This document shows positions 55,130 through 64,000 of a stretch of DNA of 64,000 nucleotides, piece by piece. The position numbers were made by a program, and so were the translations under genes. Numbering within the stretch: the first letter of the stretch is position 1; every line of letters begins with the position of its first letter. The notes beneath the pieces are model-generated. The model made no database searches, had not been told where the DNA came from, and worked only from the letters and a program-made list of their open reading frames with translations. Origin of the DNA: Diplonema papillatum (taxonomy: Eukaryota > Euglenozoa > Diplonemea > Diplonemida > Diplonemidae); assembly GCA_030068145.1 (NCBI GenBank), contig JAPJBO010000453.1:62001-126000 (forward strand). The letters run 5' to 3'.

Positions 55130-55500
55130 GGAAGACGTCATGCTGGGGCTGCTAAAGTCATCGAACCTTTCGACGGCATTTCCAGAGACAAATAATCTGT
55201 TTGCCATTGCTGTTGTCCTGCCAATGGGGACAGCATCGGTCGAGATCTGTCTTTTCAAACATGAAAAGGGTGTTGACAAAAGCCAGGAAGAGGCTTCACG
55301 AGCAGACGCTGACTGACGTGCTGATGCTCGGGCTCAATGGCCCGTATGAACGTGGCAGCGGCATCCCGAGGAGCGCTATGGAGGCGTACCTCAATGCGTG
55401 GATTGCGAGCCCAAGAACGCTGAACTTCGCCACGTGGCCGGAGTATGAGCGTGCGTCGACAAAGTGGGGGTCATGCGCAAAAGTACGTGCGCTCGGCTAA
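55130..55500 (+). pseudogene. hAT transposase C-terminal fragment, frameshifted
   Basis: Two adjacent frames together give the hAT dimerisation region. The first has LFAIAVVLPMGTASVE; the second has SVFSNMKRVLTKARKRLHEQ and then DVLMLGLNGPYERG and AMEAYLNAWI. The hAT C-terminus typically reads '(V)LP.S.ASVERSFS..K.I....R..L....L..L..I..NGP'. The switch between frames at about 55,240 indicates loss of one base. No DDE core is present upstream, so this is a dead remnant, and it abuts the satellite that follows. Confidence 0.65.
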
Positions 55501-56215
55501 GGCCGGCGCGTGGCGAGACTGGAGGCAGCAGTTAAAGTTCGGGGAACAGTAAAGTTCGGGCGAAGCTAAGTTCGGGCAATGCTAAGTTCTGGTGAAGCTA
55601 AGTTCGAGTGATGCTAAGTTCGGGCGAAGCTAAGTTCGGGCGAAGCTAAGTTCTGGTGAAGCAAAGTTCGGGCGAAGCTATGTTCGGGTGAAGCAAAGTT
55701 CTGGTGAAGCAAAGTTCGGGTGAGCAAAGTTCTGGTGAAGCAAAGTTCGGGCGAAGCTAAGTTCGGGCGAAGCAAAGTTCTGGTGAAGCTAAGTTCGGGC
55801 GAAACAAAGTCCGGGCGAAGCTTAGTTCTGGGTGAAGCAAAGTTCGGGCGAAGCTAAGTTCGGGTGAAGCAAAGTTCTGGGGAAGCAAAGTTCGGGCGAA
55901 GCTAAGTTCAGGCGAAACAAAGTTCTGGGGGAAGCAAAGTTCGGGCGAAGCAAAGTTCGGGTTCTGGTGGCAAGTTCGGCGCCAGTACCCGGGGGGGAGG
56001 CCCCCCCGGACCCCCCCCGACTCACCCGGGGTAAGCCAAATACCGCGAGATACTGAGAAACTCCGCAAAAAACGCAACTTTCGGGCACATTAGACCCCGA
56101 AACGCAACAAACCTCGAAAACCATCTTCGACCGGGAAAATGTCATGGGCGGGGTTCGAACCCGGGCCTACCGGCCTGAAGGCCGACACCCGGTCACTCTG
56201 CCACCCGCATACCTT
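55483..56215. repeat. Composite repeat copy 1: TTCGGG satellite plus tRNA-like end
   Basis: It begins TACGTGCGCTCGGCTAAGG and continues as about 25 variants of a ~16-bp unit (AAGTTCGGGCGAAGCT / AAGTTCTGGTGAAGCA), then a GGTACCCGGG-rich part, then a tRNA-like sequence. The same succession is at 56776-57486. Confidence 0.85.
56141..56210 (-). mobile_element. tRNA-like sequence (SINE-type promoter), copy 1
   Basis: On the minus strand, box A TGGCAGAGTGACCGGG and box B GGGTTCGAACCC have tRNA-like spacing, with a CGGCC-TTCA-GGCCG hairpin in the anticodon position. The acceptor ends do not pair well, so I call it tRNA-derived rather than a tRNA gene. Confidence 0.5.
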
Positions 56216-56345
56216 TCGGAAGGGAAAAAAGCTTGCTCCGCACTATCATCTAGTCCAAAAACAATACACTTTTCGCAACTTAGAAAAGCCGGGTTGGCTC
56301 GAATAGAGGCTATTCACATTGCATGTTCATAGGACCTCCAGTCTC
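56215..56345. repeat. Interspersed repeat end (partner 59080-59200)
   Basis: Shares AAAAACAATACACTTT, GGTTGGCTCGAATAGAGGCT and CATAGGACCTCCAGTCTCGA with the copy at 59080-59200, which ends in a poly-A run as retroposed sequences do. Confidence 0.75.
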
Positions 56346-56775
56346 GAAACATGTACTATCTTGATCAACTCTAAGAAAAACCGTACTATCTTGGGTATTG
56401 ACTCCCCCGACCCACCGAGTACGGGAAAAGTTTGGCGCTGGTACCCGGGGGGACACCCCTCGGACCCACCGAGCACGGGTAAAGTTTGGCGCTCGTACCC
56501 GGGTGGGGCGCCAGGACCCCTGGCACGGGGCCTGGGGCAGCCTTTTCCCGCCCGTCCCCCCCCCGCCGGCCTCGGGGCGACGGGGTGACCCAAATACCGC
56601 GAGATACTGAGAAACTTCGCAAAAAACGCAAATTTCGGGCACACTAGACCCCGGAACACAAGAAATCTCGAAAACAACAGTCGGCCAGTTTTGGGCTCGG
56701 GGGTCGAGATCAGAGCTAGTATGCTGATTGAGCAGTGGCTTATATATGGTGCTCGGACCAAGTCCGAGCAACAAA

Positions 56776-57486
56776 AGTACGTGCGCTCGGCTAAGGCCGG
56801 CGCGTGGCGAGACTGGAGGCAGCAGTTAAAGTTCGGGGAACAGCAAAGTTCGGGCAATGCTAAGTTCTGGTGAAGCAAAGTTCGGGCGAAGGTGAAGCTA
56901 CGTTCGGGCGAAACAAAGTCCGGGCGAAGCTAAGTTCTGGGTGAAGCAAAGTTCGGGTGAAGCTAAGATCGGGCGAAACAAAGTTCGGCGAAGCTAAGTT
57001 CGGGTGAAGCAAAGTTCGGGCGAAGCAAAGTTCGGGCCAAGCTAAGTTCTGGTGAAGCAAAGTTCGAGCGAAGCTAAGTTCGGGTGAAGCTAAGTTCGGG
57101 CGAAACAAAGTTCAGGTGAAGCAAAGTTCGGGCGAAGCAAAGCTCGGGTGAAGCTAAGTTCGGGTGAAGCAACGTTCTGGTGAAGCTAAGATCGGGCGAA
57201 ACAAAGTTCGGCGAAGCTAAGTTCGGGTGTAAAGTTTGGCCTCGTACCCGGGGCCCAGCACGGCGGGAAAAGGCTGCCCCAGGGCGCCCCCCCCCCCCCC
57301 CCCCCCTCGGTATTTTTCCGGGGGGCCGGCGGGGCTGAGAAACTCCGCAAAAAACGCAAATCTCGGGCACATTTTTTTAGCAACAAACCTCGAAAACAAT
57401 CTTCGACCGGAAAAGTGTCACGGGCGGGGTTCGAACCCGGGCCTACCGACCTGAAGGCCGAAGCCAGCTCACTCTGCCACCCATAT
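56776..57486. repeat. Composite repeat copy 2: TTCGGG satellite plus tRNA-like end
   Basis: Direct repeat of 55483-56215 with fewer satellite units; a C20 run (about 57286-57306) replaces the C7/C8 tract of copy 1. Confidence 0.85.
57415..57486 (-). mobile_element. tRNA-like sequence (SINE-type promoter), copy 2
   Basis: On the minus strand, box A TGGCAGAGTGAGCTGG and box B GGGTTCGAACCC; it differs from copy 1 in the D-arm and acceptor regions, and again lacks a pairing acceptor stem. Confidence 0.5.
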
Positions 57487-57489
57487 GCT

Positions 57490-58720
57490 TTGGGGAAGTT
57501 TTTTTTTTTTTTTTTTTTTAGCCACATGCAATGTGTGAGGAAACTGAACCGCTCAAGTAGGACCTTCTGATCATGATCATTTGCCAAATTTGCCACCTGA
57601 AACCACGTCCAGGATTTGGGCTCAGGGTAGTGCGGTCAACGAAAACTCTAGTTTCCCTTTCTACTTTCTCCTACTCTCGCGGTGTACGGTTTTCGCATGA
57701 GGCACCCGCAAGTGTCCTCGCAGGTAGGGGCGTTACTGGGCCCGCTTTGTGCCGGAAGGCACGCCACGCGCTTGTTTTCCTTTTGTGTCGCAGGGGTCGA
57801 GGTGTGTTGGAAGAGGGCGGGTTGCTTTCCCTGGAGGGTGGGTGTAGAAAGTGCTTTGGTATAGGCATCACGCGGAGACCCCCGTTTCGGCCCGTTAGGC
57901 AAGTTACGCATCCCCCCACACGCCGGGCACTCGTCAGACGAGCTACGTGCAGGGGGTTCTGACCTTGTGAAGGTGCAGATTGACCTGACACTCGGGACCG
58001 ACAATGAAATGTCGGTTGCGCGTCCTTCGTGTCAGGCAGGGTCTCCGAGGGCTGAAAGCCCTTGCTTTGGTGTGTCAGGGGCTGGGGGGAGAGAAAAAGC
58101 GTCCTTTTTCGTCGAATCCAAATCCCGTGGTACACTGTGCTGGCTTAGGGGGGTGTCGCTACTCACCCTGTCATCTGACATGCTGCCCTGAAAATGCTGC
58201 GCCTGGAACGCTGTGCCGTTGTGTGCGTGACAGAGAGGAAAAGTGTGTGGTGTGGGGGCTATCCTTTCGAAGCGGACAACATGTCTCGCCCTGGGTCTGG
58301 GGTGTTTTACTTCTCTGAGCAAAAGAGAGTGCCTGCGCTCTGGGAGCCTGGGGGAGGACTCTGGCCCAGGGGTTTGGTGAGTGTTGTGTTTGGCTGAAGG
58401 GGCTCCTTTCTAATCTTCTTGAGTCTGCTACGTCAGGCACGACGCCGTGGCTCCAAGGTTCGCACTGTGCTGGCATAGGGGGGGTGTCGCTACTCACCCT
58501 GTCTCCTGACATGCTGCCCCAAATGCTGGCCCAAAATTCGCTTTTAGCGCCTGCTCAGTTGGAATTCTTATCGGAAAGTGCGAGATCGTCATTTACTCGT
58601 TTCCAGTGTCCCAGGACGGTATTTCTGCTCTCTCAGAGCTTATTTCGCCCGGTTTGCGAAGAACTCAAAATGAGTCCAAAAATTCTCACTCGGTAGTGAA
58701 CAAAAAAATTTTTCCCCCGT
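57490..58720. other. Spacer with direct repeats
   Basis: Bases 57518-57690 are an interspersed repeat copy. A block with GTGTCGCTACTCACCCTGTC and TGACATGCTGCCC occurs twice, at about 58,130-58,200 and 58,465-58,525. No gene seen. Confidence 0.55.
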
Positions 58721-58725
58721 TTTTT

Positions 58726-58785
58726 AGCCCATGGTCCAGAGGTTACCAGGGGTTTGAGGGTCGGTGGTTCGATTCCCGCCGGAAA
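58726..58785 (+). mobile_element. tRNA-like sequence, plus strand
   Basis: Box A TGGTCCAGAGGTTACC (58732) and box B GGTTCGATTCC (58766) at tRNA spacing. D and acceptor stems do not form, so this is a tRNA-derived repeat promoter rather than a gene. Confidence 0.4.
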
Positions 58786-59011
58786 TCGTTTTTTTGGGTT
58801 TTTGAAACAGCCCCAAAACCGACCTTTTGTCCATCTGCACGCCAGATTTTGGTCGCCACGCGAGCTGATTGCTTGCCCATAATCGCCAGGGATAGCTCTT
58901 TCCATCCCAAAAAAAATTTCCCAAAAATTCCAAAATTTTGACCCAAAACGGGCTGCTTTTCAGACGGAAAATCTGTGACACTTTTTCGTGGAATGGGTGG
59001 TATAGGATAAA

Positions 59012-59048
59012 AAATCGGTTATCGGTTATCGGTTATCGGTTATCGGTA
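59012..59048. repeat. (TTATCGG)5 tandem repeat
   Basis: Five copies of the 7-bp unit, ending GGTACGG. Confidence 0.9.
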
Positions 59049-59214
59049 CGGTGGATGCCGGGGCAGGGGTGGAAAAAGCTAGCTCCCCACTAAATCCAGT
59101 CAAAAACAATACACTTTCAAACTCGTTTACAGAAAAGTGGGGTTGGCTCGAATAGAGGCTATTCACATTGCATGTTCATAGGACCTCCAGTCTCGAAAAA
59201 AAAAAAAGCACAGA

Positions 59215-59500
59215 ATGCCCTGGCTGAGGGGCCCAGTAGTAATGCTACAGTACAGCAGTCACACTCCTCCACCAATTCGAATTGTGACTATAAATGTCAC
59301 GTCCTTGATGAAGAACCTGTACCTCCTCATCTGCATAGCGGCGGACATCATCTGTGTTCAAGAAACGAAGTTGACGAGTGCCGGGCAGAGAAGTATCCGG
59401 ATGGCCCTCAAACAAGCCGGCGCCCTTGATGTATGGCAACCCTTCTTCGGCAGCTGCAGCAGTACACAACCGGTTACTGCACCTTTGGATCATCGTTGAA
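59215..59500 (+). pseudogene. LINE endonuclease fragment (EEP domain start)
   Basis: The reading IRIVTINVTSLMKNLYLLIC followed by ADIICVQETKLTSAGQ matches the N-terminus of the APE-type endonuclease of LINEs ('N..SL......L...DI...QETKL'), with the metal-binding Asn and Glu present. The frame is lost within about 60 residues (VWQPFFGS), so only the first quarter of the domain remains. It follows a repeat end with a poly-A run. Confidence 0.6.
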
Positions 59501-59904
59501 GCAACGTACAGCCTCAATTTTGGAACCTGCGACTGGCCCAATAGCTTGAAAAAAATTTCCGCGCCTGCGGCGCTGGTATTTCTGGCTTGTGTATTGTTTC
59601 ATGACGTGTTGCCAAGAAAGCGAAGACCGCGGCTGTCCGCCCTGCTGTTGCAGACTTACTGCCAAGTGTTCTTGAATGATCCCGGCACGCTGCTAAAGTA
59701 CCCCAACACTCGCCTTCTTCGCATGGCTCTTTTGCTTCCGAAGGACAGTCTCTGTGATGGACAGTAGTTACAACCACAAAGAGGTGCACCCTGTCGGATA
59801 CATAAACGTGCAGTTGTGCCGCAACTGAGATTTTTAGTAACTCCGAGCAACTTTTGGACAGTTCCGTGGGAGGAATTTTATATATGAGGCCCTGGATTGA
59901 GGCA

Positions 59905-60590
59905 GGGCATTAGCTTCCCATTCCAAATTCCGTCAGCTGACGGAATTTGGAAATCCGGGCGGCTCAAAAAATTAAAAAAAAAAAGTCCAAAAAACGACCT
60001 TCGATGAAAAAAATAACGCTAAAAAAAGTTGTGGGTCCGGTGGAGGCGTGGGTTAGGCCAGCTGTGCCAGGAAGCTGGCTGGCGGTCAGGGGCTGGCCAT
60101 CGGTGGGTCGCCACTGGGCATGGTGGGCTGACTGGCAGAAGTTTGGGGCTGCCGTCGGTGCTGAGCCGAGTGAGGGAGTCGAGGCTCAGAAGCAGCCCAG
60201 AATTCTTGACAGATTCTCTCCGAGTTGACACAAGTGCCTTGTCCCGTGTGATCTCCGGTCTGCATCTACTCGTGCCAATGATTTACCAGCACACACTATC
60301 TGAGTGGTGGATGAATTTGAAATGGGCTGTTGGCTTCAGGAGTGTGCACCAGGGGGAGCGGGGCGAGGGTCACACAGATGGCAAACAGTGCCACCAGTAC
60401 GTTGGTCGTATGTCTTACGCGACAAACGGACTGAGAAGTGCAAACTCGTTCTCCACCTGAATGTACCGTACCGTTTGCCAGGGGGCGGTGCCCCCCCCGG
60501 ACCCCCCCTTTTGAGAGCGGGAAAAACAAATTGGCTATTGAGACGGAATTTGGAAAACTGAGGAAAAATGAAGCTAATAGCCTGATTGAG
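59905..60590. repeat. ~690-bp interspersed repeat, copy 2 (partner 50640-51345)
   Basis: Begins GGGCATTAGCTTCCCATTCC and ends AGCTAATAGCCTGATTGAGG followed by an A-rich run. The palindrome CCGTCAGCTGACGG at 59932 is perfect here, with one change in copy 1. Confidence 0.85.
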
Positions 60591-60594
60591 GGCG

Positions 60595-62520
60595 TAAAAA
60601 AAAAAAAAAAACGAAACGGTCTGTATCAGCATGTCAATTCACTATGTGTCCTACCAGCAGGGACACACAACTACGAAGGTATCCGCCTCCTCTGTCCCCA
60701 GACACACGAACCAGACAAAGGCATGTGGAACTTAGGCACAGGCTACCTCTTATTTTTACGTTACGAACCACGACTTTTCTGTTTCAGCGTAACTTAGAGG
60801 TCCAGACCTCTATGTTACGCTCGTTGCGGTCCAACGTACTCCCGAGGTAGTCCGCGGCTACGTTCCAAATGCCTGGACGATGACGACTTCAGGATGCAGC
60901 CATAGCGGATGCACTTTCCATTGAAATCATGCTGTTGGGGCCTTGCGCTTGCAGATGAGATAGAAGTTGCCAATATGCCATTCCGGAGACTTACAGACCC
61001 CAAATGGGTGGCAAACAGGCCTTTTGTCACAGTTTTTGCCCTGTACGAAAGTTAGAAAAAACCGGGATCCCCGTCAGAAAAAACCTCCAAAACCCCCCGG
61101 GACCATACACCCCTGGTCTGTATCATCTGTACGCCGAAACGGGATCGCCGGAAGCATAAGGTAGCCAAGACCTGCACCCTGCGCTCCTGCTGCGGCAGTT
61201 CCGCGAGCAATACCGGCCCTTGACCTGTACAAACACTGTCAGTGTGCCCCAGTTCCTCGAACGGGCGGATCTGCCAGTTGGGTCAGGGAAAGGTCGTTGT
61301 TGTTTACTGGACCGAGGCAGTGAACAGCGGCAACACCAGAAGGAAGAAACCGTGCGCGGGTCCGGCAAAAAGAAGAAAATAAGTAGACGGCTGACCGCGC
61401 GAATTTCGCCGGAAGCACAAGCAGTCTTAAAGAATAGAAGTTTATTGCCTGTCTTCTTCCTATTTTGTTCCTTGGCGAAGGACTTTCCTGTACAATAGTG
61501 CACCTCTGGGTCGACTTTCAGTTTCCGATGAGGAATAGTCACGCCATCGTGTCAAACTCTGTTCGAGAGCTGAGCAGCAACTGCACAATGTACTTTCATA
61601 GACCCTCCACCGCTGCTTCTGCATCAAGTGAGTCTAGGCGACTACCAGTTCCCTGTGTGGTCCGAACCATGCCCCAGAAAGGATGCTGATGAGGCTTTGC
61701 GCACTTATTTGCATTGAGCACGTGCGCTCAGTGCCCGTTGCGCGCATCAACAAATCGTGATAGGTGATACGTCATAAGCATGCGGGTTAGTCATTGTTTG
61801 CCATCCGGCCATGCTTTCACACACCGAGGATCGGCATTGCAATTGTGTCTACCCTTCTGCTCTGCGCGATGTGTTTGGAACACCGGCGGTAGTGTGAAAC
61901 GGATGTGCCGCCTTAGTTCACTTTCCCCGTTTGTCGCTTGGAAGTGATCCCCACGATTTGCGTGTCTGGACCTGGAACAGCCTTTTGGCACACGTTTTCT
62001 TCTTGTCCCCACAGGTTTCTCTTTTCCGTCTTTCCGCTTTTTATCTCCACGAATGCTGTTGAAACACCTTTTATCTTTTCAAGGAGAAGAATATAGCAGT
62101 GAACAGCCCGAAACGGAGGGAAGCCCATGGAAATGAAAGAATGGATGCCTTTGCCATGGAATTTGACACATGCTTCTTTCGCCTTTTCGATGAGCACGAA
62201 TACGAGAGTGCGGGTTTATGGCCATGGCGGGGAAACAGGCTGGCTTTCGTCTGCCATCAGAGCAGGGCTGGACGCGGAATCAACTGAGAGCAGTTTCGAA
62301 GTGCCCGCGAGAGATGCGCGATCTGCAGATCCGACAAAGAGCGCCATCGCTTTTAGCAGAGGGACAATAGATGGCGATGGAAGCCAGCATCTACTATTGA
62401 ATGTACAAAACTCATCTGTAGAATGTGGATGATGCTCAAACAATCCGGCCATGGTTGGCCGCCGCGGGTGCCCAGTATGAAGCCGCGACTACTTACAACC
62501 CACAGTTGGTACGGGGCAAG
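60595..62520. other. Spacer, no convincing gene
   Basis: ORFs of 60-140 codons lack recognisable domains. The last few hundred bases may include the 5' leader of the FEX gene. Confidence 0.5.
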
Positions 62521-62525
62521 GAACC

Positions 62526-63530
62526 ATGGCTACTGAAACAGCGCCGGACACGCTGCCAGTGGATGTGGAACAAAGTGACCCTCAGAACAATGACGGCGAA
62601 GACAGAGCGGATGCAGATGACCCACGTTGGGCTACCGCATCGACTGTTCTGTTCATGACGACGGGGGCGGTGCTAGGGGTCATGCTTCGACACGCCTTGG
62701 ACCTTGGGTCAACAGACTCGTCTCAAACGTACGTGTTTGCTAACTTTTTGGGATGTGTTGTCATCGCGTTCGTACAGCACAGAGAAGAGGAAGCGCTAGC
62801 GTACCTCGGTCAATCGGTCGTAACTGGGATAAAGACTGGCTTCTGCGGAGCATTGACAACGTTTTCTTCGTGGCAAAAAGCAAGCGGCGGCCTAGTCGGC
62901 CCGCTTGCTTCACTTCGGATCGACACGGCGTTGTACCTCGCGGTTCAGATACAGCTGATTGGTATTGCCATAAGCATCTTTGGCTACGATGCTGGCCGGT
63001 ACCTGTCAAGTGTGATCCCCTCAGCGAGCCTGGCGTCCCCCCCCGCACGGCCTCATGGGCACGGGTTTGCTGCCCACGGCCTTTCACTCGCTGTGACATT
63101 CTGTGTCGTCGGTGCTGCAGTAACCGGTCTCGTCTACCGTCCGACCACGTTATTGTACGCAGTTTGCTTCGCTCCTTTTGGAGTGTTGCTCAGGTACTGC
63201 CTGTCGTTCGCCAACGGGCACGTGTGGAAGCACTTCCCGCTCGGCACATTCGCAGCCAACATGCTTGGGTCCGCTTCGCTAGGAGCCGTCGTTGTCATCG
63301 AACACGTGTCGACGACGCGGTGTGCTCTGCTGTACGGCGTTGGCGAAGGGTTTTGCGGGTCACTCACTACGGTCTCGACGTTTGTTGCAGAGTTGAAGAA
63401 GTACCCGAAGCGCGCGTCTCTGATTTACTGCGCCGTGTCCGTACTGGTGTCACAGCTCCTCTTCATCGCCGTCATAGGCGGATATACATGGAGCAGCCAC
63501 CACTCAGAAGGCGAAGACGTGTGCGCCTAA
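62526..63530 (+). CDS. FEX: Fluoride export protein, two-domain FEX type
   Basis: A 334-aa protein with two CrcB/Fluc domains fused, as in fungal and plant FEX fluoride channels of the plasma membrane. Domain 1 (about 40-150) has TTGAVLGVMLRHALDLG, ANFLGC and GFCGALTTFSSW. A connecting helix (about 186-205) inverts the second domain (about 210-322), which has APFGVLLRYCLSFANG, ANMLGS and GFCGSLTTVSTF. The Asn and GFCGxLTT motifs, which line the pore in this family, are kept in both halves. The first 35 residues are acidic and cytosolic-looking. The ATG lies in CAAGGAACCATGGC, a good eukaryotic context; no intron is needed. Family assignment is firm; substrate is inferred. Confidence 0.9.
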   Translation: MATETAPDTLPVDVEQSDPQNNDGEDRADADDPRWATASTVLFMTTGAVLGVMLRHALDLGSTDSSQTYVFANFLGCVVIAFVQHREEEALAYLGQSVVTGIKTGFCGALTTFSSWQKASGGLVGPLASLRIDTALYLAVQIQLIGIAISIFGYDAGRYLSSVIPSASLASPPARPHGHGFAAHGLSLAVTFCVVGAAVTGLVYRPTTLLYAVCFAPFGVLLRYCLSFANGHVWKHFPLGTFAANMLGSASLGAVVVIEHVSTTRCALLYGVGEGFCGSLTTVSTFVAELKKYPKRASLIYCAVSVLVSQLLFIAVIGGYTWSSHHSEGEDVCA

Positions 63531-63559
63531 GTGCTCCTTGTTCGTATTTTGTTGGTGAG

Positions 63560-63935
63560 TCAACGTTTCATGCAAGACACGAGCTGTGTAGGGGCGAGGG
63601 GTGATAGCTGGTTAGTCGGGTACAGAAGATCACGATCAAAATCGCGCTCTTTGCGATTCTGATTCGGATATCTCCAGAACTCGATCAATTCAGTAAAAGG
63701 CATCCCTTTACGCGAAGTTTTAACAAAGACCGCCACAATCAACCCGTGCAGATGTCGGCTTCATAGGCATCACCCAGAGAGTGTCGGACATTCTTTGAGA
63801 TACAGTTACCCACATCCTATCCAGGGTAAACCACCGTAGTTGGGCTGATGTTGACCTTACTTGGCCTGAGGCTGAGTTCAAGGACTGGTATTCCCGACTG
63901 ACTTCGTAGAGGCCGTAACCTCGAACCCATTGCAC
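63560..63935 (-). pseudogene. LTR-retrotransposon integrase-like remnant
   Basis: Minus-strand frames give RMWVTVSQRMSDTLWVMPMK, then in a second frame MIVAVFVKTSRKGMPF and FDRDLLYPTNQL. The spacing resembles the Ty3/gypsy integrase core ('W..VSMD.I..LP ... D.IVVFVDRLSKM.HF ... SDRD'), with frameshifts and lost catalytic residues. This is a weak pattern match. Confidence 0.3.
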
Positions 63936-64000
63936 GCCTCGTTATCCCCCGTTGCACCCCCGCCGCGGGATTTTACAACAGGATTCGTGAGGGAAATCCC

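Noticed and set aside
55757..57370. Minus-strand ORFs with repeated SFARTLL / ASPELCF motifs
   Set aside because: They are translations of the ~16-bp TTCGGG satellite; frame changes between units and the protein is pure repeat.
56141..57486. Genuine tRNA gene with a TCA or CAG anticodon
   Set aside because: Boxes A and B are present, but the acceptor stem does not pair and the anticodon stem-loop cannot be set in a normal 5+7 form.

Overview
This window is eukaryotic nuclear DNA. It has spliceosomal GT-AG introns, a poly-Gln protein fused to pentatricopeptide repeats, a two-domain fluoride exporter of the eukaryotic FEX type, long trinucleotide microsatellites, fragments of LINE, hAT and LTR elements, and large gene-poor stretches. 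Real exons are GC-rich, the spacers are AT-richer, and nearly all recognisable host genes lie on the plus strand. The organism is probably a protist or alga; I cannot name it from the sequence.

Layout. 1-2.7 kb: one copy of a duplicated segment, then an inverted LINE reverse-transcriptase remnant. 2.8-12.7 kb: two complete but divergent tyrosine-recombinase retrotransposons lying head to tail in (TAC)n microsatellites. 13-24 kb: a small four-helix membrane-protein gene, a 4-kb region bounded by imperfect inverted repeats that holds an Arg/Gly-rich ORF and decayed RNase H-like and OTU-like pieces, and then mostly repeats. 23-27.6 kb: several palindromic elements whose ends are homopolymer C or G runs. 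28.5-34.5 kb: an unidentified exon and a solenoid/RING-finger gene. 34.8-36.0 kb: 21-bp minisatellites and the second copy of the window-start segment. 37.1-38.7 kb: a 1.6-kb foldback element. 39.4-44.5 kb: the three-exon polyQ-PPR gene and an acidic hypothetical gene. 44.5-62.4 kb: repeat-rich, with a hAT transposase tail, TTCGGG-type satellite, tRNA-like sequences, a LINE endonuclease piece and duplicated ~650-bp repeats. 62.5-63.5 kb: the FEX gene. The right end carries an integrase-like fragment.

The main discovery is the retrotransposon pair. Each element has the order A1 - gag-like ORF1 - tyrosine recombinase - RT/RNase H - B1 - A2 - B2. These split direct repeats and this order are what I recall for VIPER-type elements of trypanosomatids (related groups: PAT, Ngaro, DIRS), yet here they sit in an intron-containing genome. 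Both copies share a TGA-CTG stop between ORF1 and an in-frame recombinase ORF, a VDN in place of the usual xDD in RT, a Lys where the HxxR arginine of the recombinase is expected, a 969-codon ORF that stays open across the whole recombinase gene in another frame, a C-rich spacer (G-quadruplex motif on the minus strand) at the A2/B2 junction, and insertion in the same orientation into TAC repeats. The two elements are too divergent to be recent copies of each other, so these shared traits are probably conserved properties of the family.
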